Below, one piece after another: positions 1-5,657 of a stretch of DNA of 6,669 nt. This stretch comes from Campylobacterota bacterium (GTDB lineage: Bacteria > Campylobacterota > Campylobacteria > Campylobacterales > Sulfurospirillaceae), in NCBI GenBank assembly GCA_009930355.1, contig RZYK01000112.1, positions 1 to 6,669 of the forward strand, written 5' to 3'. How positions within the stretch are numbered: the stretch's first letter is position 1; each line of letters begins with the position of its first letter. The translations under genes were made by a program, and so were the position numbers. The notes beneath the pieces are model-generated. The model was not told the origin of the DNA. It worked only from the letters and a program-made list of their open reading frames with translations, and searched no databases.

Positions 1-93
1 GCCAAGTTCTGCAATAATGTGCTCAGAATCACGCACATTCATCGCACAACCTAGCGTTTCAATATAAAGCTTTTTTTCCTCTTTAATACCCAA
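1..93 (-). CDS. miaB: tRNA-2-methylthio-N6-dimethylallyladenosine synthase (MiaB), N-terminal 31 codons, partial
   Basis: Only the beginning of this gene is present; it runs off the left edge. The visible peptide contains KKLYIETLGCAMNVRDSE, the start of the N-terminal MTTase domain of MiaB, and its Cys is the first of the three cysteines that bind the auxiliary [4Fe-4S] cluster in this family. MiaB is a radical-SAM enzyme that adds a methylthio group to isopentenyl-adenosine 37 of tRNAs reading UNN codons. No ATG lies in frame before the conserved region. The best start is TTG at 93-91, with an AAGG eight bases upstream, giving MGIKEEKKLYIETLG. The gene begins 10 bases after the small upstream gene, so the two probably form one transcript. 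Family identity is secure from the motif; the exact start is inferred. Confidence 0.88.
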   Translation of the reverse strand, partial: MGIKEEKKLYIETLGCAMNVRDSEHIIAELG

Positions 94-101
94 AATAAAA
101 G

Positions 102-105
102 CCTT
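102..105 (-). promoter_or_regulatory. Ribosome binding site for miaB, fused to the stop codon of the upstream gene
   Basis: On the minus strand the sequence TAAGG combines the TAA stop of the small upstream gene with an AAGG Shine-Dalgarno core, eight bases before the TTG start of miaB. This placement supports the TTG start and suggests translational coupling. Confidence 0.5.
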
Positions 106-346
106 ATAAAATGTGTACTTCGTACATATAATCACTCTCACCTAAACCGTATTTAATATCACGAAGGTAAACACTAAACCCTTTGGCTTCAAAATTTTCT
201 ACCAAAGCAACCAAATCTTTATGAGAATTCTCTTTATCGAAATAAAATATTTTTTGTCCCTCTTTTTCGATAATTTCAGTCATTTTTTCCAAGGTAATTG
301 TCTTTGGTTTTCCATTGATTTCATTTCTTGCTAATTTAATTTCCAT
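104..346 (-). CDS. HP0268-family small protein (putative nuclease), 80 aa
   Basis: This 80-residue protein aligns from end to end, without gaps as far as I can recall the reference, with Helicobacter pylori HP0268. Shared signatures are IFYF at 33-36, an N-x-HKD stretch near 40-44, a KG at 55-56, YL at 60-61 and the C-terminal D-Y/F-x-YE-V/L-HI ending. HP0268 is also 80 residues long. From memory, it has a published structure with an Smr-like fold and was reported to nick DNA and cut RNA at purines; that activity has not been shown for this protein. The sequence is soluble, mixed alpha/beta in character, with no signal peptide or membrane segment. The start is ATG with AAGAGG seven bases upstream. 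It lies 10 bases ahead of miaB on the same strand and divergent from nusA, the arrangement I recall around C. jejuni Cj0458c-Cj0460. A link to tRNA or RNA metabolism is suggested only by that neighbourhood. Confidence 0.82.
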   Translation of the reverse strand: MEIKLARNEINGKPKTITLEKMTEIIEKEGQKIFYFDKENSHKDLVALVENFEAKGFSVYLRDIKYGLGESDYMYEVHIL

Positions 347-492
347 CGTAAACCTCTTTTCTATTCGAGAAAGTTATCGTATGTGTCCAAAATGCACAAA
401 GATATATCGCGAAGTATACTTTTTTTTCGATAAATTCCTCATTAAGAGCATAAACAAGCTTTCTTATAAAGAAAAAACAAGAAGATTTTGGC

Positions 493-498
493 TATAAT
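493..498 (+). promoter_or_regulatory. Candidate sigma-70 -10 element upstream of nusA (distal)
   Basis: A perfect TATAAT is preceded by TTTTGGC in the divergent intergenic region. Campylobacterota promoters depend mainly on the -10 box with a T-rich upstream stretch rather than a conserved -35, which fits here. Transcription would start near 505 and leave a leader of about 100 bases before nusA. Assigned by eye, with no experimental support. Confidence 0.5.
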
Positions 499-574
499 AT
501 TTTTCCTCATCTCGCAATCGTTCAAATTTCCATGTATTTTTTGATTTTTCATCATTGCGATTATCACACCATGA

Positions 575-580
575 TATAAA
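575..580 (+). promoter_or_regulatory. Candidate extended -10 element just upstream of nusA (proximal)
   Basis: TATAAA preceded by TGA gives an extended -10-like sequence about 27 bases before the chosen nusA start. Initiation near 587 would give a leader of about 20 bases and would exclude the in-frame ATG at 583 from the mRNA. The region is AT-rich, so a chance match is possible. Confidence 0.35.
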
Positions 581-596
581 ATATGTATCTTTTATT

Positions 597-603
597 AAGG
601 AAA
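597..603 (+). promoter_or_regulatory. Ribosome binding site that decides the nusA start
   Basis: AAGGAAA sits three bases before ATG 607, with its AAGG core six bases away. The earlier in-frame ATG at 583 has only AT-rich sequence in front of it. This favours 607 as the start. Confidence 0.7.
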
Positions 604-606
604 CTT

Positions 607-1728
607 ATGGAAAAAATTGTAGACATTATAGAGTCTATTGCCCATGAAAAGGGCTTAGATATTAACGAAGTTCGTAACACAGTCACGCTAGCATTGGTCA
701 AAACTGCCAAGAAAATCTATGGTGGTGAATATGAATATGGCGCTGAAATTGACCCAGCAACCAAAACACTCAAACTCTACCAGAAAGTTATTGTCGTCAG
801 CCCTGATGATGAGCGTTTGTTGGAAGGAAATGAAAATTTTATTGCCATCAAAGAGGCTAAAGAAGTTGACCCTGAAATTGAAATTGGTGATGAATTAACC
901 TATGAACTCCCTCTTGACAATTTAGGCAGAACCGCTGCAGCAACACTTCAGCGAGAATTAGAGTACCACATTCAACGTTTATTAGAAAATAATATTTTTG
1001 AAAAATACCAAAAATTAATTGGCAAAACCGTTTTTGGCAGTGTTGTACGTATTGATAACGACGAGAATACTTATATTGAAATTGATGAAATTAGAGCGAT
1101 TTTACCTCGTAAAAACCGCATTAAAGGTGAAAAATTTAAAGTTGGTAATGTTGTTAAATCTGTCATTCGTAAAGTACTCATCGACAAATCTCAAGGGATG
1201 TATGTCGAACTTTCCCGTACCAGCCCTAAATTTTTAGAATCTCTTTTAGAACTAGAAGTACCTGAAATCAAAGATGGACTGATTAAAATCATGGGAAGTG
1301 CACGTATTCCAGGCGATCGTGCTAAAATTTCATTAATGTCTTTGCACCCGAATATTGATGCCGTTGGCGCAACTGTTGGAACAAAAGGCGCTCGAATCAA
1401 TGCAGTAAGCAAAGAATTACACAATGAAAATATTGATTGTATTGAGTTTTCAAGTATCCCTGAAATTTTTATCTCACGTGCGCTAAGCCCTGCGATTATT
1501 TCGAATGTAAAAATTCAAAATGGCAAAGCAATCGTCACTCTTCCAAGCGATCAAAAATCTAAAGCCATTGGAAAAAATGGTATCAATATTCGTCTTACTT
1601 CAATGCTAACGGGTATGGAAATTGAGCTCATGGAATCTGGAACATCTACTGCCACAGAAACATCTTCAGATGAACAACAAACACAACGTGATCCTAACGC
1701 CCTTAAAAATCTCTTTGGCAATTTATAA
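607..1728 (+). CDS. nusA: Transcription termination/antitermination factor NusA
   Basis: NusA binds the RNA polymerase core and nascent RNA and modulates pausing, intrinsic termination and rRNA antitermination. With the ATG at 607 the protein has 373 residues. The N-terminal polymerase-binding domain covers about 1-130. An S1 domain spans about 138-205, beginning IGKTVFGSVVRI. The family linker ELSRTSP ... VPEI follows. KH1 carries the loop GTKG at 258-261, followed by ARINAV, and KH2 carries GKNG at 322-325. The last 30 residues are a Ser/Thr/Glu/Gln-rich tail ending in a hydrophobic patch, LKNLFGNL. The acidic AR repeats of E. coli NusA are absent, as is usual outside gamma-proteobacteria. 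An in-frame ATG at 583 would add MYLLLRKL but has no ribosome binding site. The gene stands alone, divergent from the HP0268-like gene and closed by a strong terminator, rather than lying in an rimP-nusA-infB operon. Confidence 0.96.
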   Translation: MEKIVDIIESIAHEKGLDINEVRNTVTLALVKTAKKIYGGEYEYGAEIDPATKTLKLYQKVIVVSPDDERLLEGNENFIAIKEAKEVDPEIEIGDELTYELPLDNLGRTAAATLQRELEYHIQRLLENNIFEKYQKLIGKTVFGSVVRIDNDENTYIEIDEIRAILPRKNRIKGEKFKVGNVVKSVIRKVLIDKSQGMYVELSRTSPKFLESLLELEVPEIKDGLIKIMGSARIPGDRAKISLMSLHPNIDAVGATVGTKGARINAVSKELHNENIDCIEFSSIPEIFISRALSPAIISNVKIQNGKAIVTLPSDQKSKAIGKNGINIRLTSMLTGMEIELMESGTSTATETSSDEQQTQRDPNALKNLFGNL

Positions 1729-1732
1729 TACT

Positions 1733-1774
1733 CGTTACATGTAAAGCCTAAAAACTTTACATGTAACGTTTTTT
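1733..1774 (+). terminator. Strong Rho-independent terminator of nusA
   Basis: A perfect 14-bp inverted repeat (CGTTACATGTAAAG and its complement CTTTACATGTAACG) encloses the 8-base loop CCTAAAAA and is followed by six Ts. It begins four bases after the nusA stop. On the minus strand the same hairpin forms directly after the lipoprotein gene but is followed by AGTATTATAAATT rather than a T-run. It should therefore be much weaker as a terminator for the converging operon. Confidence 0.93.
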
Positions 1775-1922
1775 AATCTGTTTTTTCTTTAACGTACGAA
1801 GCACCTTGATTGATCTTCTCTTTGGTCCATTCTGCACCATCTCTCGTATCTTTTTTAATACCACCCCATGTCGCACATCCGCTTAAAAGCGTTACAAACA
1901 AAATAGTTACAATATAGTTCAT
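1773..1922 (-). CDS. Entericidin-like small lipoprotein, 49 aa
   Basis: A short gene encodes a 49-residue protein. It has a hydrophobic N-terminal segment (residues 3-13) and a lipobox LSGC at 13-16, so Cys16 should be lipidated after signal peptidase II cleavage. The mature peptide would be 34 residues, starting CATWGGIKKDTRDGAEW and ending in a charged, helix-prone tail. The C-x-T-x2-G-x3-D-x2-D-G pattern resembles the entericidin (EcnA/EcnB) family of tiny cell-envelope lipoproteins. In E. coli these are proposed as an antidote/toxin pair, a role not shown here. The start is firm: ATG follows AAAAGGAG by six bases, and an in-frame TAA lies just upstream. The ATG overlaps the permease stop as ATGA, so translation is probably coupled. 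The n-region lacks Lys or Arg, which is unusual for a signal peptide. Confidence 0.8.
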   Translation of the reverse strand: MNYIVTILFVTLLSGCATWGGIKKDTRDGAEWTKEKINQGASYVKEKTD

Positions 1923-2887
1923 AGAGTTCTCCTTTTAAAATGTGGATTAAGTTTTGTTAAAACAAAATCAGCAATTATATTGCCAAGTAACGTTAGAAAT
2001 GAAGAGATTATCAGGATACCCATAATCACAGGATAATCTCGACTGAGTGCACTTTGATAAAATAAAAGTCCCATACCATTAATAGCAAAAATAGATTCTA
2101 AAATAACACTTCCCCCTATTAATCCAGGCAAAGAAAGCCCTAACATAGTTACAATAGGAGGAGAAAGATTGGGTAAAATAAAGCGTATTAAAAGCGCTCT
2201 ACCCTCAATGCCTCTACTTCGTGCAAAAAAGATATAGTCACTTTTTAAAATATTGAGTGTCAAACTTCTCACATAAAGTATAAGGCTACCAAGTCCACCG
2301 AAGATCATGACAAAAATAGGCAATACCAAATGCCATGCGACATCTAAAACATAACGCCATCCAACGTAATTCATCCCCTGCGAATGCAATCCTGAAATGG
2401 GAAAAATCTTCCACTCAACTGCAAAAGAAATAACCAACAATAATGCAAGATAAAAAGAAGGCATTGCATAACTTAATAATGCAAACTGCTTAATCGTTTT
2501 GTCATACAGGCTCTTTGACTTCATCGCAGATTTAATTCCCCAATAAAGGGCTAACACAAAAACAAAAAGCATACTTATCATATTCATGGAAAGGGTAATA
2601 GGTAAGCGCTCCAAAATCTCTTCACGCACTAATTTTCCACTGGCAAAAGAGATGCCAAAATCAAGCTGTATAATTGCTTTAAACCAAGAGAAAAACTGCA
2701 TCCATAAAGATTGATCAAGCCCATAAACACGTTTGAGTTGTTCTAAGGCTTCAGGCGTAATATTAGGATTTAAATCACCACTGGCGAAAAAAGAGTTTGG
2801 AGCTAGATGAATAGCCCCAAAAGAGATAAGCGAAATAAGGCAAAGCATCAGAGCTACGTATAAAAGTTTTTGTAGCACAAGCTTCAT
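1919..2887 (-). CDS. ABC transporter permease, DppB/OppB (peptide/nickel) family
   Basis: This is an inner-membrane permease subunit of an ABC importer of the dipeptide/oligopeptide/nickel class. With ATG 2887 it has 322 residues, normal for the family. Hydrophobic segments lie at about 7-29, 98-118, 134-157, 183-206, 241-262 and 286-309, giving six membrane spans. The region between spans 1 and 2 carries YGLDQSLWMQF and LDFGIS, typical of DppB-type subunits. The cytoplasmic EAA loop that contacts the ATPase is at about 217-240, with DYIFFARSRG and a terminal PN. A TTG at 2914 would add nine residues but lies inside fabI. ATG 2887 follows the fabI stop by eight bases, although its Shine-Dalgarno is weak. 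No partner permease, ATPase or binding-protein gene lies next to it, so the substrate cannot be told. The gene overlaps the lipoprotein start by ATGA. Confidence 0.87.
   Translation of the reverse strand: MKLVLQKLLYVALMLCLISLISFGAIHLAPNSFFASGDLNPNITPEALEQLKRVYGLDQSLWMQFFSWFKAIIQLDFGISFASGKLVREEILERLPITLSMNMISMLFVFVLALYWGIKSAMKSKSLYDKTIKQFALLSYAMPSFYLALLLVISFAVEWKIFPISGLHSQGMNYVGWRYVLDVAWHLVLPIFVMIFGGLGSLILYVRSLTLNILKSDYIFFARSRGIEGRALLIRFILPNLSPPIVTMLGLSLPGLIGGSVILESIFAINGMGLLFYQSALSRDYPVIMGILIISSFLTLLGNIIADFVLTKLNPHFKRRTL
1929..1936 (-). promoter_or_regulatory. Ribosome binding site of the small lipoprotein gene
   Basis: AAAAGGAG lies six bases before the ATG, inside the last codons of the permease gene (encoding KRR). 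It is one of the strongest Shine-Dalgarno sequences in the operon, which argues that the short gene is really translated. Confidence 0.75.
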
Positions 2888-2895
2888 GGTTTCGT

Positions 2896-3717
2896 TTACT
2901 TTTGTTTGTCCCAAGCAAGAACAGTATGACCTTCATCGTCAGTCTCATCCATGCCCATACCCATAATGTTATACCCAGCATCCACGTAATGAATTTCACC
3001 TGTGACCCCAGAAGCTAAATCACTAAGAAGATACATACCGCTGTTGCCTACCTCATCCGTTGTTACATTTTTGCGAAGGGGTGCATTGACTTCATTCCAA
3101 TTTAAAATCATTCTAAAATCACCAATTCCACTGGCTGCTAAAGTTTTAATAGGCCCTGCACTAATGGCATTGACACGAATACCACGGCTTCCTAAATCAA
3201 CCGCAAGATAGCGCACACATGACTCAAGGGCTGCTTTTGCCACACCCATCACATTGTAATGAGGAACATAACGAGGACCACCTAAATAGGACAAGGTAAG
3301 CACCGAAGCGTTATCGTTCAGCACAGGCAAACATGCGCGGGTTAAAGCAACCAGTGAGTACGCAGACGTTCCAAGCGCAATGTCAAATGCCTCTTTCGTC
3401 GTATCGACAAAATGTCCACTCAACGCCTCTTTAGGCGCATACGCAACAGAGTGAACCACAAAATCAATCTTCCCAAAATCTTTTTCTAAAGAAGTAGTCA
3501 AGGCTTCTAAATGTGCTGGATTATTAATATCAAGCTCATACACTTTATCACAACCAAACTCTTCAGCAATAGGACGTACCCTTTTTTCTAACTGCTCATT
3601 AAGATACGTAAATGCTAACTCTGCACCTTGTTCTTTACATGCTTTAGCAATACCATACGCAATTGATTTATTATTAGCAATTCCGACAATAAGACCTTTT
3701 TTACCCTTCATAAACAT
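2896..3717 (-). CDS. fabI: Enoyl-[acyl-carrier-protein] reductase (NADH), FabI
   Basis: FabI catalyses the last step of each type II fatty-acid elongation cycle, reducing trans-2-enoyl-ACP with NAD(P)H in the cytoplasm. The 273-residue protein is a divergent short-chain dehydrogenase. It has a nucleotide-binding start GLIVGIANNKSIAYG (8-22), the active-site pair Tyr154 and Lys161 in YNVMGVAK (Y-x6-K), an upstream Tyr144, and SAGPIKTLAASGI (186-198), the substrate-loop region. Its closest remembered match is C. jejuni FabI, which begins MIMKGKKGLIVG. ATG 3717 is chosen because GGAG lies eight bases away; the Met at codon 3 is a possible alternative with poorer spacing. Residue 92 in HSVAYAP is Ala, where E. 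coli has Gly93. The gene starts 14 bases after the tpiA stop and is followed by the permease gene. Confidence 0.96.
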   Translation of the reverse strand: MFMKGKKGLIVGIANNKSIAYGIAKACKEQGAELAFTYLNEQLEKRVRPIAEEFGCDKVYELDINNPAHLEALTTSLEKDFGKIDFVVHSVAYAPKEALSGHFVDTTKEAFDIALGTSAYSLVALTRACLPVLNDNASVLTLSYLGGPRYVPHYNVMGVAKAALESCVRYLAVDLGSRGIRVNAISAGPIKTLAASGIGDFRMILNWNEVNAPLRKNVTTDEVGNSGMYLLSDLASGVTGEIHYVDAGYNIMGMGMDETDDEGHTVLAWDKQK

Positions 3718-3725
3718 CGTATAAA

Positions 3726-3731
3726 CTCCTC
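3726..3731 (-). promoter_or_regulatory. Ribosome binding site of fabI
   Basis: GAGGAG directly follows the TAA stop of tpiA and stands eight bases before ATG 3717. This supports the longer fabI start over the Met two codons later. Confidence 0.7.
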
Positions 3732-4445
3732 TTATTTTTTAACACTATCAGCAATACGAATCATTTCGCAAAATGCCTCTTCATTCCAACTCGCAGTGCC
3801 TACTAAAACACCATCACACTCTTTTACATGTAAAATAGATTCGATATTTTCTACTTTCACACTGCCTCCGTACAAAAGGGGTTTTAAAAGCTTTTCTCGC
3901 AACCGCTCCAATACCTCTTCGATATCTTCCAATCGTGCACTAAGCCCTGTACCAATCGCCCAAACAGGCTCATAGGCGATAATGAGTTTTTCATAGTGAA
4001 TATCAATGCCCTCAAACTGCTCCCACAAATAGCTCATCACTGCATCAATGCCTTGCATGCGAACCTCAGCAGGTTCACCTACACAGTAAATAATTTCTGC
4101 ATCTCTGGCTTTTGCAAAATCATACTTTTGCGCAATCAACGCATGGGACTCTTTTAAAATATGACGGCGTTCACTATGGCCAATCAATACCGTCTCAATC
4201 CCAAACTCTTCAAGCTGTTCAAAACCAATTTCACCCGTAAATGACCCATTTTGCACAGGGTAAAAATTTTGCGCACCCACTTTGAGATTTTTGACCTCAT
4301 CAAAACAATCAAGTGCGGTAAAAGGAGCAAAAATACGAACCTCTTGCTCGCTGTGTGTACGGGCAATAAATGCCTGAACTGTTTTAATAAACACATCCGC
4401 TTTGGCACGGGTATAATTTGTTTTGAAATTTGAAGCAATCATCAT
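3732..4445 (-). CDS. tpiA: Triosephosphate isomerase
   Basis: TpiA interconverts dihydroxyacetone phosphate and glyceraldehyde 3-phosphate in the cytoplasm, normally as a homodimer. All catalytic residues are visible: Asn6 and Lys8 in SNFKTN, His90 in IGHSERR, and Glu159 in AYEPVWAIGTG, whose 160-167 part is the mobile loop 6. Phosphate-binding YGGSV is at 192-196 and GVLVGTAS at 213-220, where many homologues have GVLVGGAS. At 237 residues it is shorter than the usual ~250, as I recall for Campylobacter and Helicobacter enzymes. It starts two bases after the pgk stop with only a weak ribosome binding site, so translation is likely coupled to pgk. The start is a double ATG (4445 or 4442); the first is used here. 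Confidence 0.96.
   Translation of the reverse strand: MMIASNFKTNYTRAKADVFIKTVQAFIARTHSEQEVRIFAPFTALDCFDEVKNLKVGAQNFYPVQNGSFTGEIGFEQLEEFGIETVLIGHSERRHILKESHALIAQKYDFAKARDAEIIYCVGEPAEVRMQGIDAVMSYLWEQFEGIDIHYEKLIIAYEPVWAIGTGLSARLEDIEEVLERLREKLLKPLLYGGSVKVENIESILHVKECDGVLVGTASWNEEAFCEMIRIADSVKK
3822..3835. repeat. 14-bp perfect palindrome inside tpiA
   Basis: TTTTACATGTAAAA is perfectly self-complementary. Its core TTACATGTAA is identical to the core of both arms of the nusA terminator at 1735-1744 and 1757-1766. Here it encodes part of LHVKE in TpiA. It may be chance in AT-rich DNA or a binding site; nothing in the sequence shows a function. Confidence 0.4.
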
Positions 4446-4447
4446 AC

Positions 4448-5647
4448 TTAGGGGTTCTCACTTTTTGCAAGGACTTTAACACCAGGAAGCTCTTTACCTT
4501 CAATAAGCTCTAAACTGGCCCCTCCACCTGTTGAGATAAAGGTCATCTCATCCGCATCCCCAGCACGAGCAACCACATCTGCCGTATCACCACCGCCGAC
4601 AACCGTTGTTGCATGCGCTTCTGCGATCACATGAGACATTTTAAAGCTACCTTTAGAGAATTTTTCAAGCTCAAAAACACCCATTGGACCATTCCATAAA
4701 ATGGTTTGAGCATCTGCTAGTGCTTCTCTAAAGAGACGTGAAGTGGCAGGTCCAATGTCAAGCCCCATCCATCCCTTAGGAATTTCTTGAACAGTCACAA
4801 ATTTAATGGTTGCATCTTGTGAGCAGGTTTGTGCTGCTACGACATCCACTGGCAGATAAATTTTAACACCCAAACGTTTTGCCTCTTCCATCACACGATT
4901 GGCTTCATCGAGTAAATCATCTTCAACGATGGAATTTCCAATATCTAAGCCTTGTGCTTTTAAAAAGGTAAACGCCATACCACCACCAATAACCAGTTTA
5001 TCGACACGAGGCAGTAAATTGACCAAAGCTTGAAGCTTACCGCTCACTTTACTTCCTCCCACAACGGCAACAAATGGACGTGTAGGGCGACGAAGTAGAT
5101 TACGTGAAAACTCTATCTCTTTCTGGAGCAAAAATCCAGCAGCCGATGTTTTTTCATTAAAATAGTGCGTAATTGCCTCAACTGAAGCGTGTGCTCTATG
5201 GCACACACCGAACGCATCGTTAATATAAATATCCGCCATATCCGCTAAAGCTTTGGCAAATTCTTCATCATTGCTTGTTTCACCTTTGTTAAAACGTAAA
5301 TTCTCAAGCAACAACACCTCTCCTGCTTGTAAAGCGGCTGCTTTTTCAATAGCATCTTTACCAATCACATCAGCACTCAACATGACCTCTTTGTCTAAAA
5401 GACGTTTGAGTCTCATTTGAACAGGAGCAAGGGAGTATTTTTCATCCACAACACCCTTAGGACGACCTAAATGGCTTGCAAGAATAATGGAACAGCCATG
5501 ATCCAAACAATAACGAATCGTAGGAATGGCTGAGCGCACACGTCTATCATCGGTAATATTCGTAAATTCATCCAAAGGAACATTAAAATCACAACGAATA
5601 AAAACTTTTTTTCCTGCAATATCAAGATCTCGAATCGAGCGAATCAT
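4448..5647 (-). CDS. pgk: Phosphoglycerate kinase
   Basis: Pgk transfers phosphate between 1,3-bisphosphoglycerate and ADP, reversibly, in the cytoplasm. The 399-residue length is standard for bacterial monomeric enzymes. N-domain substrate motifs are RCDFNVP (18-24), RRVRSAIPTI (35-44), SHLGRPKG (58-65) and NDAFGVCHRAHAS (143-155), which supply the basic residues around the phosphoglycerate. C-domain nucleotide motifs are GGSKVSGK (197-204), WNGPMGVFE (318-326), GGGDTADV (351-358) and STGGGASLE (372-380). The start is ATG 5647 with AAGGATAAGG upstream, placed in the 10-base gap after the gap stop codon. No residue that I know to be essential is missing. It sits between gap and tpiA, its metabolic neighbours. 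Confidence 0.97.
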   Translation of the reverse strand: MIRSIRDLDIAGKKVFIRCDFNVPLDEFTNITDDRRVRSAIPTIRYCLDHGCSIILASHLGRPKGVVDEKYSLAPVQMRLKRLLDKEVMLSADVIGKDAIEKAAALQAGEVLLLENLRFNKGETSNDEEFAKALADMADIYINDAFGVCHRAHASVEAITHYFNEKTSAAGFLLQKEIEFSRNLLRRPTRPFVAVVGGSKVSGKLQALVNLLPRVDKLVIGGGMAFTFLKAQGLDIGNSIVEDDLLDEANRVMEEAKRLGVKIYLPVDVVAAQTCSQDATIKFVTVQEIPKGWMGLDIGPATSRLFREALADAQTILWNGPMGVFELEKFSKGSFKMSHVIAEAHATTVVGGGDTADVVARAGDADEMTFISTGGGASLELIEGKELPGVKVLAKSENP

Positions 5648-5657
5648 GCCTTATCCT

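Noticed and set aside
413..418. TATACT on the minus strand as the promoter of the HP0268-like/miaB pair
   Set aside because: It belongs to the symmetric palindrome AAGTATACTT, reads equally well on both strands and has no supporting upstream element, so I could not choose it over other AT-rich sites.
315..497. 60-codon plus-strand open frame (MISFLANL...) across the divergent intergenic region
   Set aside because: It is antisense to the start of the HP0268-like gene, lacks a convincing ribosome binding site, has low-complexity AT-driven composition and ends at the candidate nusA promoter.
512..560. Inverted repeat TCGCAAT ... ATTGCGA in the nusA leader as a possible riboswitch or attenuator
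   Set aside because: Seven-base arms with a 35-base AT-rich loop and no T-tract are compatible with chance; no known riboswitch pattern is visible.
583..606. Upstream in-frame ATG that would extend NusA by MYLLLRKL
   Set aside because: It has no Shine-Dalgarno, lies at or before one candidate transcription start, and the NusA family sequence begins with MEKIVDIIES at 607.
1191..1424. Minus-strand 77-codon open frame inside nusA
   Set aside because: It is a reverse-strand shadow of the S1-KH1 coding region, with no ribosome binding site or recognisable domain.
2888..2914. TTG start that would extend the permease by nine residues (MGQTKVNET)
   Set aside because: It lies within fabI, and the added residues are hydrophilic and not typical of the short N-terminus before the first membrane span. 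ATG 2887 fits the family better, despite its weak ribosome binding site.
3002..3211. Plus-strand 69-codon open frame inside fabI
   Set aside because: It is antisense to conserved fabI codons, and its composition merely reflects the opposite strand.
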